From assembly GCF_033568475.1 (NCBI RefSeq), contig NC_133123.1, forward strand, positions 24,972,622-25,036,621: 64,000 bases of DNA. The letters run 5' to 3'. This document shows, piece by piece, positions 1-9,715 of this stretch. The notes below the pieces were generated by a model. That model saw only the letters and a program-made list of their open reading frames with translations, did no database searches and was not told the DNA's origin. A program made the position numbers and the translations under genes. Positions within the stretch are counted from its first letter, which is position 1, and the number at the start of each line of letters is the position of its first letter. This DNA is from Henckelia pumila (Eukaryota > Streptophyta > Magnoliopsida > Lamiales > Gesneriaceae).

Positions 1-3000
1 CACTCATCTTGGGTAGACCTTTCCTGGCAACAGGAAATGCACTAATAGATGTCCAGAAGGGAGAGTTGCTGTTGAGAGTGGGAGAAGAGAAAATTTCGTT
101 TGACGTTTTTAATGATTTAAAATTTTCTCAAAATAATGAAGAATGTTTTCAACTGGATATAGTGGACTCACTGTTATTTGATTATGTGCAGGATACTTTT
201 CAGGAACCATTAGAAGTTGCACTTATATCTGAGCATGTGGACGATCTCAGTGGCGGAATTGAAGAGATGACTACATATTTGAATGACAACCAGTCATGGA
301 GAAGAGGTGGAAAGTTTAAACTTGAAGACCTTGGTGACCGGAAGGATTTAGTCCTCCAAAAACCAAGCCTTGAGGAACCACCTACTGTGGAATTGAAACC
401 ATTACCTGTCCATCTCAAATATGTGTTTTTAGGTGAGAATGATAAGTTACCTGTCATAATATCTTCTTCTTTGACAGGTGAGATGGAGGCCAGACTAATG
501 AAGGTGCTCAAGAAACACAAGAGTTTGTTTGCCTAGAAAGTGGCGGATATCAAAGGAATCAATCCATCCATATGCATGCAAAAGATTTTAATGGAAGAGA
601 GCATCAAACCATTGGTCCAACCACAAAGAAGATTGAATCCGAAAATGCAGGAAGTTGTAAAAGCTGAAACAATCAAACTTCTGGATGCAGGTATCATTTA
701 TCCTATATCTGATAGCCCATGGGTGAGTTCGGTGCAATGTGTACCAAAGAAGGGGGGTACTGTCATACAAAATGAGAATAATGAACTGATATCCACTAGA
801 ACAGTTACAGGTTGGAGTGTGTGCATAGACTATAGAAAACTAAATGACGCAACCCGTAAGGATCATTTTCCCCTCCCCTTCATTGATCAAATGCTAGAGA
901 GACTGGCTGGGTATGAGTTTTACTATTTTTTAGATGGGCATTCAGGATACAATCAAATAGACATTGCACCTGAAGACGAGGATAAAACGACTTTCACTTG
1001 CCCATATGGTATGTTTGCCTATAGACGTATGCTTTTTGGGTTGTGTAACGCTCCTGCTACTTTTCAGAGGTGCATGACTGCCATTTTTCATGATATGGTC
1101 GAAATTTTTTTAGAAATTTTCATGGATGATTTCTCTATTTTCGATAAATCTTTTGATGCATGTCTGCATAACTTGAATTCTGTTTTAATGAGATGCGAGA
1201 AGACAAATTTGGTGCTGAACTGGGAGAAGTGACAATATCATGGTGACAGAAGGTATAGTATTGGGTCACCGAATTTCTGAGTAGGGGATCGAGGCGGATA
1301 GGGCCAAGGTGCACGTTATTCAAAATTTGCCTCCACCTACAACAGTCAAGGGAGTCAGAAGTTTCCTAGGCTATGCCGATTTCCATCGGCAGTTTATTAA
1401 GGATTTTTCAAAAATTGTCAAACCTCTTTCTTCTTTGCTAATGAAAGATGCCCCTTTTGACTTTGATTCAAATTGTTTAGAGGTCTTTGAAGTGTTGAGA
1501 GAAAGACTGGTGACTGCACCAATACTGGCATCACCGAACTGGGATCTCCCATTTGAGGTAATGTGCGATGCAAGTGACTCTGCTGTTGGCGCGGTGCTTG
1601 GACAATGAATAGACAAGGTATTCCGAACTATCTACTACGCTAGCAAGACTCTAAATGAAACTCAACTAAATTATGTCACCACTGAAAAAGAGTTGCTAGC
1701 TGTAGTATTTGCACTGGACAAATTTCATTCATACCTTGTGCTTTCCAAAATCACAGTATACACAGATCACTCTGCTATTAAGCACTTGTTGACGAAGAAA
1801 GATGCCAAACCTAGACTGATTAGATGGATCTTACTTTTGCAAGAATTTGATTTAGAGATCAGGGATAAGAAGGGTGTTGAAAATGTAGTAGCTGATCATC
1901 TGTCTAGATTAGAATGCATTACTGATGGTGCACAAACTGAAACAGAGGACATAGATGATTGGTTCCTTGATGAAAAACTTTTTGCCATAGAAAGTTCACC
2001 ATGGTATGCAAATTTGGATAATTATCTGGTCACAAGCACACTCCCACATAATCTGTCTTTCCATCAAAAGAAAAAAAATTTATCAGATGTAAAACATTAT
2101 TTTTGGGAGGAACCTTTTTTTTAAAAAAACATGTGCTGACTCGATGATTCGGAGATGTGTGGCGGAAGGAGAAATGCAAAGCATCCTCAGTCATTGTCAT
2201 AATCGTGAGGTAGGTGGCCATGCTGGGCCAGTCAAAACAGCAGCAAAGGTACTTGAATGTGGGTTCTATTGTCCCAATCTCTTTAAGGATGCGCGCTTGT
2301 TTGTCTTAGCTTATGATAGATGTCAGCGGACAGGTAATATCTCAAACCGAAATGAAATGCCTTTAAATAATATCATTGAGTGTAAGATATTTGATGTTTG
2401 GGAAATCGACTTCATGGGACCATTTCCAATTTCTTTGACAAAAAAATACATTTTGGTCGCAGTCGATTATGTTTCAAAATGGGTAGAGGCTGAAGCTTTT
2501 GCGACAAATGATGCACAGGTTGTGCTGAAATTTTTGAAGAAAAATATTTTTAATAGGTTTGGTACACCCCTTGCAATCATTAGTGATGGTGGCACCCACT
2601 TTTGCAATAAACTTTTTGAAAAACTTTTAAAGAAATATGGTGTCAAGCATAAAGTTTCTACAGCTTATCATCCCCAAACGAGTGGCCAAGTCGAAGTATC
2701 CAATCGAGAAATTAAGCAAATTTTAGAGAAAAGTGTGAGTACTAATAGAAAGAATTGGGCACTTCGACTTGATGATGCATTATGGGCCTATAGGACTGCT
2801 TTTAAAACACCTATAGGCACTTTCCCTTATAGACTATTGTTTGGAAAGGCATCTCATTTACCAGTTGAGTTAGAACATAGAGCATTTTGGGCTATCAAAG
2901 CATTAAATTTTGAATTTGCTGCTGCAGGTGAGAAAAGATTGCTTGAGCTCAACCAATTAGAGGAATTTCGTGAACAAGCATATGATATGGCGGTGTCATA

Positions 3001-3409
3001 CAAAGAAAGAACCAAAAGAATACATGACCGGCGCATTCGTCATAGAGAATTTAAGGAAGGAGAAGCAGTTCTTTTGTTTAACTCCAGGTTGCGGCTCTTT
3101 CCTGGAAAACTGAAGTCTCGGTGGTCCGGCCCTTACAAAATCATTCAGGTGTATCCATCGGGGGCCATTGAAATCAAAGATGCAAGAAACGAGTCTTTCA
3201 CGGTCAATGCTCAGAGACTGAAACATTATGTAGGAGGTGATGTCGACTCTACGCCAGTCATCACCACACTGACCGACCAAGACTATTTTGGGGAGGAAAA
3301 AAGTCGAGCTCTAGACTCTAAATTGAGAACTACTCCTTTACATTTTCTTTATGTTATTCTTTTTAGTTTTGAACTTTTTAATTTTCTTTTGATTTCCAGT
3401 CGTTTTTAG
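1..3409 (+). pseudogene. pol: Degenerate Athila pol (protease end, RT, RNase H, integrase)
   Basis: Translated pieces read GRPFLATGNALIDV (end of protease), the RT core with FMDDF near 1120-1135, RNase H with FEVMCDASDSAVGAVLG near 1554-1602 and [11 protein letters not shown] near 1759, then integrase with WEIDFMGPF (2400), SDGGTHF (2583) and [15 protein letters not shown] (2670-2715), which supply the D, D and E of the catalytic triad. Lesions: TAG at 534-536 where the family has Trp; a frame change near 1229-1239; TAG at 1282-1284; TGA at 1606-1608; a frame change in the T/A run at 2115-2128. In the integrase HHCC zinc site the first cysteine of the usual CxxC is Tyr (YDRC, about 2314-2325). 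The integrase part (2144-3409) is the longest intact frame. No functional product is expected. Confidence 0.92.
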
Positions 3410-3440
3410 TTTTAACTTACTGTTTTCTTGAAACTAGAGT

Positions 3441-3627
3441 GCGCTCGGTCTGCATATTTTAGCAGACTGAGCGCCCAAAAAAAAAACACCCGAGCCTACT
3501 ATTTTGTTCAATTGGGGGTGCGCTCGGTCTGCATATTTTTGCAGATCGAGCGCCTCAAAATCCCCAAACTCTCTATTTTCTTTAATCGGGTATGCGCTCG
3601 ATCTGCTGAATTTAGCAGACCGAGCGC
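3441..3627 (+). repeat. Cluster of three GC-rich hairpins (internal UTR of Athila element)
   Basis: Three inverted repeats with 13-nt arms and 8-nt AT-rich loops: arms 3441-3453/3462-3474, 3520-3532/3541-3553 and 3594-3606/3615-3627. Left arm consensus GCGCTCGGTCTGC, right arm GCAGACCGAGCGC. Each hairpin differs from a perfect palindrome by a single transition. Starts are 79 and 74 bp apart. They lie between pol and the second ORF, just upstream of its ATG at 3794. The frames that run through them give spurious ARSA..RSSA peptides. Confidence 0.9.
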
Positions 3628-3793
3628 CGCGCACAGCTTCTGCTATTTTAAATCGCCCGATCCCCTTTCCCCTTTTAATTATTTCTTTCCTTCTCTCTCT
3701 CTAAACCCTAGCCGACCCCTCTCCATCTAATTTCTCCCTTTTCTCTCCTCTATTTCGCAGGGATTTATCATCTCCTTCCTAAGTTTTCCAAGG

Positions 3794-4930
3794 ATGGGTC
3801 CAAAGAAAGCAAAGATTGCCACCTCTCGTGCTACTCCTTCTTCTTCCAACATAATTGATGGAAAATTCATATCCTTGGAGGCAAAATCACGCTATGAAGC
3901 TGCAAGGCTTAATCGGACTCCGATTCCAGAGCGAGGCATCGATATATCCGAGGCTCTCACTAACACCCTCGGCATCCCAAAACGAGGATGGGATGAGTTT
4001 CGCCGAACACCACAGGCGGCTGTTGTTCCTTTGGTCAGAGAATTTTATGCAAACGCCCCGGAACGCACAGATAGCAAAGCCTTTGTACGGGGTAAGATGG
4101 TATCTTTTGATCCTCAAGTTATTAATGATTTATTGAAAACTCCGAAGGTAGATGATAGCCTATTCCAAGAATTTAAAGCTCATTCGGATTACAATCTCGT
4201 GTCTGCCGCATTGTGTTATGATGGGAATGTGTGGAAGGATTCGGCAAGGTTTGTATCTTTTAAAAAAAAGTTCTTGACCTTGGAATCGGCTTTGTGGTAT
4301 GCGTTCCTCACGCACCGGATGATGCCGGTGACCCATACACATGTAGTGGTGATGAGCCGCTCTTTGTTGTTGTATGTCTTGCACAAAAAATGGCCACTCA
4401 ATGTTGGAAAGATCATAAACCGCGAGTTATACTCTTCCATCCGCTCACCGACCGTTGGCATTTTCTTCCCATCTATAGTCACCGCCCTCTGTGTGAAAGC
4501 TGGAGTTCACATTTGAGATGATGAAGAATGACAGCATCCCATGCAAGATGTGGACAATTCACTTGTCAAGACAAAGTGCAATTTCAGATTGCAAGATTAT
4601 ACATCGCATGGGCGGGCAAGTTCCGGAGCCGGTACCTCTTCGAGCCGTGTCCCAAAACCAATGCCAAGTCGTCGCCCTGCCACTGAGACGACAAATGAGT
4701 TGTATGCTTGGGCTCAATACCAGAATGAATACCAGAAAGTTGATAGTGCCCACTCGGAATCACAGACTGCTATGCTACGGGCATTAATCTCTAATGCCGG
4801 TTTGGATCCTGCTGCTTACCCCACTCCGCCACCATATCCCCCTCCGTTCCATTTCCAGTACACTGCTCTCCGAGCAAATTATCCTGATGTGTCAGATGAT
4901 GAAGCCGACGACGACGAGGAGGACCACTGA
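3794..4930 (+). pseudogene. Athila second ORF, 'putative plant transposon protein' domain
   Basis: The frame opens at ATG 3794 (MGPKKAKIATSR) and runs in one frame to TGA 4928-4930, broken by TGA at 4514-4516 and TGA at 4529-4531. Without the stops it would be about 378 residues. The first 240 residues hold the globular region typical of the plant transposon protein family found downstream of pol in Athila elements (motifs such as RGWDEF, VVPLVREFYAN, VRGKMVSFD, LWYAFLTHRMMP). The rest is low-complexity, Pro-rich, with an acidic end (DDEADDDEED). I see no signal peptide or clear membrane segment, so calling it an envelope protein rests on position only. Both stops are TGA, as expected from C-to-T change in CGA codons. 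Confidence 0.8.
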
Positions 4931-6537
4931 TCAGGGGAGTCTTTTGTTTTCGTTTTATTTTTGTTTTGTGTTGTTTTATGTGTGCATTGTGTGTTTTGCA
5001 TTATTTGTTGCTTGTTTTATTTCGTTTGTCTAGCATTGGGGACACCGCTAGATGTTAGTTTGGGGAAGGTGTCTTTTATGTTTTCATGCATTTTTGTTTT
5101 TGTCTCTGTTTCTTTTGAGTTGTGTTGTTTAATGCATGTGTTAGTGGATGAAATCATAAAAGCCAGTGATGAAAAAAAAAAAAAACTTTTTTGCATGTTT
5201 GTGTTTGATAGCTGAAATCCATGAGCATCTTCTGACAAAATTTCTGTTTAACTGGTAGAACCAAGTAGATAAATAGATCTTTATATACTCTGTAATGTGT
5301 GCTTGAGGCTGAATTTGAAACGTACAAACTTGGATAGGATTGAGGCATTGTTTGATTTTTTGGGCCTAGTTTCTCTTGAAGTAACTTCATCCTTAATTGC
5401 CCTGTTGAGCCTTCACAAAATTTATGAGTACATGCGGTACAAAAGTCTGTAATTTGTTGACAATCATCGTTTACTGCTGATGATTGCTTAATTTTGCACT
5501 GGTCAAAATTTTTATGATTTGATTGTGAATTGAGACTTGTCTAGAACTAATTCGAACGTTCTTCGAGGCGCAATACGGACATAATTGTGATTAGGAATGA
5601 TTTAGGCAATCTTTCTGTGAATCCTTTGAGCCTTTCAAGCTACCTATCGATACATGCTATCTCTAGTACCTCCTTTGAGCCTTATTGAAATCGAATGGCA
5701 TGCGTGAAAATGTGTGAATAAACCCCCATTCGTCATTTTTTTTAGTCCTACACTCACTACCGAAGAATAGCTTAAACACTATTTTCCACCCTAAAGGGAG
5801 TAAGTTGAATGTGAAATTTGTATATGCTCCGGAATTGTAACTTCAAAGTGAAATAGTGTGTTTCTAAAAAAAAAAAAAGAACCAAAAAATTGCAATGAAA
5901 AGACAAATATGCAAAAGTAGTGAAGTCAATGGATTGATGAAGTGAATTAAAAGGAGAAAGAAGAAGGAATTGAAAATGAACTTTCTGGTGGTAACTTATT
6001 CTCTTACTTGAATCGATATCCTTCGTTTGTAGCCATAAACCAGACCTAACATTATAAGCTTATTAAGACTTATTGACCGATTCACAGTTGCTCAATATAC
6101 TAGTGGAGAAGAGTTGCAAGAATTTAGCCTATGGATAGTTGATAGACATTTTTAATGAATACAAATTGTTGATCAAAACACGCACACACTGAAATTCTTT
6201 GAGTTAAACCAATAAGAAGTGTGTATCATTGAATTTCTCTCATTTTTGAGCCTATAATACCTGAAAAAGTCCTCATGATCCTTGAATGTGTGAATTGAAT
6301 TCGGAGGAAGGCATGTTGATATGAGTTGCGAGATTTAGGAGTTTACAAGGTTTTCCAGTTTGTATTTTCTTTTCAAAATGTTAGTAGATTACGAGGATTG
6401 GATTTGTAATTTTGGAAGAAATTCTGAGGCTTGGAAAGTTTGAGTTCATCCACTTGTGTCGTTGTGTAGTGTTGTGGTGTTTGTGTTTGCATCCTAGTTT
6501 GTCACCTATTTTGCTCGAGGGCAAGCAAAAGGTTAGT
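4931..6537 (+). other. Non-coding 3' internal region of Athila element
   Basis: No usable frame. It begins with a T-rich stretch and contains a copy of the purine-tract motif GTTAGTTTGGGGAAGG at 5054-5069, preceded by a short CTAG/GACACCGCTAG inverted motif, then AT-rich sequence with a poly-A run at 5867-5878. A long untranslated stretch before the 3' LTR is normal for Athila. Confidence 0.75.
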
Positions 6538-6547
6538 TTGGGGAGGT
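6538..6547 (+). other. Polypurine tract of Athila element
   Basis: TTGGGGAGGT lies immediately before the LTR start TGATAAG. It follows the characteristic CTCGAGGGCAAGCAAAAGG motif of this lineage and is where plus-strand DNA synthesis would be primed. Confidence 0.75.
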
Positions 6548-7797
6548 TGATAAGAGTCGTTTTTCTACGTTTTATTGTTCGTTTCCTAGATGTTTTGCTT
6601 TAGTTTCTTGTGGTCTTGTTAGTGTTTTTCTAATTTTGTTTGCATTTAGTTTAATGTTGTGTATTTTGTCGACTCCTATTGATTTGTGGTTAATTTTGCA
6701 GGAAAACCAAGAAGAAAAATTATTTCCGGCTTCAGAAGGGGGTGCGCTCGGTCTACATAAAAGAGCAGACCGAGCGCTGGCTTAAAACGAGGAGGCAGTG
6801 AATTGAATTTTTTCGGGCGCTCGGTCGGTGGAAATGAGCAGACCAAGCGCCCGTGCGTTTTTGCAGTTAATTTTAATTCGGGAGTTTTAAAAGGAAAGGA
6901 CTCGATGGGTAGTATATATAGCATCTTTTCAGACTTTTTGAGGGTTGGAGAAAAACACGCAAAACACAAGGAAGCGGCTTGGAAGATAGAAAGTTTCTTC
7001 TTCTCATTGGGAGTTCTTCTTCTTCCCAATTTCTGAATATTTTTGTTGAAAACTTTTTAGTTTGAATTTTAGTATGAGTTGTAGTAGCTAAACTTTATTT
7101 TGTTGGAATCAAGGGATCCGAACCCCAAAACACTGTAGTGTGATTGAATCACCGGACGTATTGAGATTTGATTTATGTTTATAATTGATTTTATCATGTG
7201 TTTTCTCTATGTTGATGATTAGCTACCCTTAACATAGATTCGTAAATTGTGAATTGCTGTCGAGAGATAGGTTCATAGTTAGGATGAATGATAGAATCCA
7301 TGGACTTAAAATATGCATAGAGATATGGTATTTAGTACATGTTGATAGCCATAGACCACCAGGTTGAAAGCTATAGAATTCATAGAACGCAAAGCAATCG
7401 GTCGTGATAAATAGTTAGAGAGATTTAATTGTTTTACTGATTTGATTAGTTTGGCATAACCTCGAGAGAGAGTGTCAATGTTTCAGGAATTTCTGTCAAA
7501 CTTATGCGCATAAATTGAGTTCCAATCGTCCAATTCAATTAGGGGGAAGGTGAACCGAAATTCCAACAAAATCTTCTCAAATTGTTATTTTTCAATCGTG
7601 AGAATTGTTCTCTTGGTTGTGAAATTTATATTTATTTACATTGAGTTCTGAGCATTAAATGTTAGATAGAATACAAAAATCAACTTTTCGATACTTTGTG
7701 TAGTTAAAAATTAAAGGAACAAATTATTATTGTTTAGTCCCTGAGGACGATACTCGTACTCAGTACATTTTATTATAACTTAAATCGTGCACTTGTG
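6548..7797 (+). repeat. 3' LTR of Athila element
   Basis: Starts TGATAAGAGTCG right after the purine tract and ends around the sequence CGTGCACTTGTGATTA. A TATA box (TATATATA, 6913-6920) gives a probable U3/R junction. Two copies of the GC-rich hairpin (6744-6777 and 6815-6852) sit 60-170 bp upstream of it. The exact right end is uncertain because no second LTR is in the window to compare with. Confidence 0.7.
6744..6852 (+). repeat. Two GC-rich hairpins inside the Athila LTR
   Basis: Hairpin 4 pairs 6744-6756 with 6765-6777 (GCGCTCGGTCTAC / GCAGACCGAGCGC, one mismatch). Hairpin 5 pairs 6815-6826 with 6841-6852 (GGGCGCTCGGTC / GACCAAGCGCCC, one G:T). Their core starts are 73 bp apart. They belong to the family described at 3441. 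Confidence 0.85.
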
Positions 7798-7798
7798 A

Positions 7799-8704
7799 TT
7801 ATTTCGACTGGAACTGAGAGATTTTTATAGCAAATTTAAGTGTTAGTTTTCTGTCGATCAGCCATCCTCGACCTCTACCTCGAGGATGTCTCCCTCGACC
7901 TCTACCACGATGGAATTGTTGAGGTTGAGAGGAAAAGTCAGATTTATTTGGAGAGGGAAACGTAGCAGCATTTACGGTAGGAGTGTTTTTAGCAGAGGGA
8001 AGAGAATATGACTCTATTCTGCCTTCATGAGCCATTAAATGAGCACCCACATCAGAAATAGTGAGAGAATCGACTCGAGAAGTAACATGAACTACTACAG
8101 AGTCATATTCCAGATCAAGTCCACCCATAATGTACAGAACCTGATCTTTCTCTAAAATGAGATGTCCACAAGCAGCCAGAGTATCCATTAGAGTTTTCAT
8201 TTTTCCTAGATAATCCTTCATACTGAGATCTCCCTTTTTCAGAGTTTGAAGTTGTAGCTTGTATTTCATTACCTTGGCTCGCGATCTTGTAGCAAAAAGA
8301 GAAGTAACTCTGCCCCATAGCTGTGTGGAGGTTAAGCAACCAATCATTTGGCTTTGAACTCCTTCCGTCATAGATGCAAGAAGAAATGAAAACATCAATT
8401 GGTCCTATCGACACCAAGAGATAAACGCTGGATTGATCGTCTCAACTCCATGTTCATCGAGTAAAACCTTTGGAGGAACAGGTGGATCCTCAAGAAGATA
8501 GGTGTCCAAACCTAAACCACGAATTCTAGCAAGGATCTGGATATTCCAAAGACGAAAATTGTTGTCACTCAATTTTACAGAGTTTATCTGATTTGCTGGG
8601 TTGATTATCAAAACGGTGGGACTGGTGGTGTTGATAATAGAGGAAGATGGATTTAACGGAGATGTGGCTTCCGCCATGGCTCTGGATACCAAGTTAGAGA
8701 ACAC
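7799..8704 (-). pseudogene. gag: Ty1/copia gag fragment (UBN2-type)
   Basis: Read from 8678 leftward: MAEATSPLNPSSS, then VKLSDNNFRLWNIQILARIRGLGLD, the start of a copia gag. An in-frame TAG around 8402-8404 interrupts it. The frame continues with QLWGRVTSLFATRSRAKVM, MKDYLGKMKTLMDTLAACG and LYIMGGLDLEYDSVV, all conserved gag-domain blocks, and ends in a Gly/Arg-rich stretch (RGRGRGRHPRGRGRG, near 7860-7900). The zinc knuckle, protease, integrase and RT are missing, so the element was cut off just after the RG region, where the Athila LTR begins. Confidence 0.88.
8679..8691 (-). other. Primer binding site, initiator tRNA-Met type
   Basis: On the minus strand TGGTATCCAGAGCC, i.e. the usual TGGTATCAGAGCC with one extra C, lies between the LTR end and the gag ATG. 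Confidence 0.75.
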
Positions 8705-8829
8705 TAAAAGATGATAAATGATTTCATTTAATCACTTGAGAGAATAACTTTTTACAAACACCTATATTTAAGGATTCTTGCATCTAATAAGCCAATGACA
8801 GGTGGCTAAGAAATCGTAACAACCTAACA
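8692..8829 (-). repeat. Short 5' LTR of minus-strand copia element
   Basis: On the minus strand it runs from TGTTAGGTTGTTACG (8829) to TGTTCTCTAACT (8692), with TGTTAG/CTAAC ends. At about 138 bp it has the size typical of the small-LTR (Ale-like) copia lineages. It ends about 0.9 kb upstream of the RING gene start codon. Confidence 0.72.
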
Positions 8830-9715
8830 TCAAATATTCCCTTCTTGCGTAATAAGAAATCTATTCTACTAAGCTTTAAGTGACGCTATACACTTTTGGG
8901 CTAAAATTGATATGGGCTTTGAATTATTTGTTGGGCCTTCTATTGTTTCCTTAACTTTTTCGACTTCATTCATATTCATGAAAAAATATTATCTTTTATG
9001 TATTTTTCATCACAAATATAGACATTATCGATTCGTCTCACGGATATAAGTCTATGTATAGAAAATACTTCTTCTTCATTTTTGTAATTAATCTCTATTA
9101 TTATTTTATAATAGTTGAGAGATATATATAAACTGCTCATTTGAATACACCGATTTTTGTTCTACTTTTACCTCTATTTCATATTAGCTTCTATTTTTTT
9201 ATTTTTCCACCTTTTTTTCCTATCAACCTTCTTCTCACTCACTTTTCACACGAAATATTTCACGTTATTTCTCTTTCCTAGCTGTTGATTTTTTCATAAT
9301 TTTTCGATTTTTTACAATTTTAATCTCATATTGTGTTATACACCCAATGTGTGTGCGATAACTAGTTAGCTAATTAAATATAAAGCCTGCCAGTCTACTG
9401 CTGCTGTACCTTCTCTTCTTCCCACGTTTTCTTATTAAACCTATCACGAATCACCATCATTGAATTCTCCAATTTTTTTCCTTTTTTTTTTTTTCTTTTT
9501 GAAATTAACTTTTGTTAATCTCACCCTGTTGTGTCATTAATCATTATATACGATTTAATTTCGTCAAACTCTTCCCGAACGGACCAATTTCTCCCAATTC
9601 CTGTACCCGAAGAATCCGTCGTCTGAACAAAAGAGAAGGTTTTTGGGTCAAGAAACCTTGGATTTCGAGATAAATATTAGTGGGTTTTGATAATTTTTGT
9701 GGGTTTTTTCTTTTA
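8830..9715 (+). promoter_or_regulatory. Promoter and 5'UTR region of the RING gene
   Basis: AT-rich, no coding capacity. A TATA-like ATATATATAAAC lies at 9121-9132 and a long T/C tract at about 9470-9505. No transcription start can be fixed from sequence alone. Confidence 0.4.

Larger units (their letters stand above)
1..7797 (+). mobile_element. Athila-type Ty3/gypsy retrotransposon, 5' truncated by window edge
   Basis: Order seen: end of protease, reverse transcriptase, RNase H, zinc-binding and core integrase (1-3409), a spacer with three GC-rich hairpins, a second ORF (3794-4930), about 1.6 kb without coding capacity, a purine tract (6538-6547) and an LTR starting TGATAAGAG at 6548. A second ORF after pol in the env position plus a long non-coding 3' region is the hallmark of the Athila lineage. 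The element is dead: pol has two frameshifts and three in-frame stops, the second ORF two stops. The 5' LTR and gag lie outside the window. The 3' LTR end near 7797 is not sharp because a minus-strand copia fragment abuts it. Confidence 0.9.

Noticed and set aside
3428..3730. 100-codon frame with repeated ARSA..RSSA peptide
   Set aside because: It is produced by reading the GC-rich hairpins; frames on both strands show the same peptide because the arms are palindromic. The same holds for the frame at 62089-62424.
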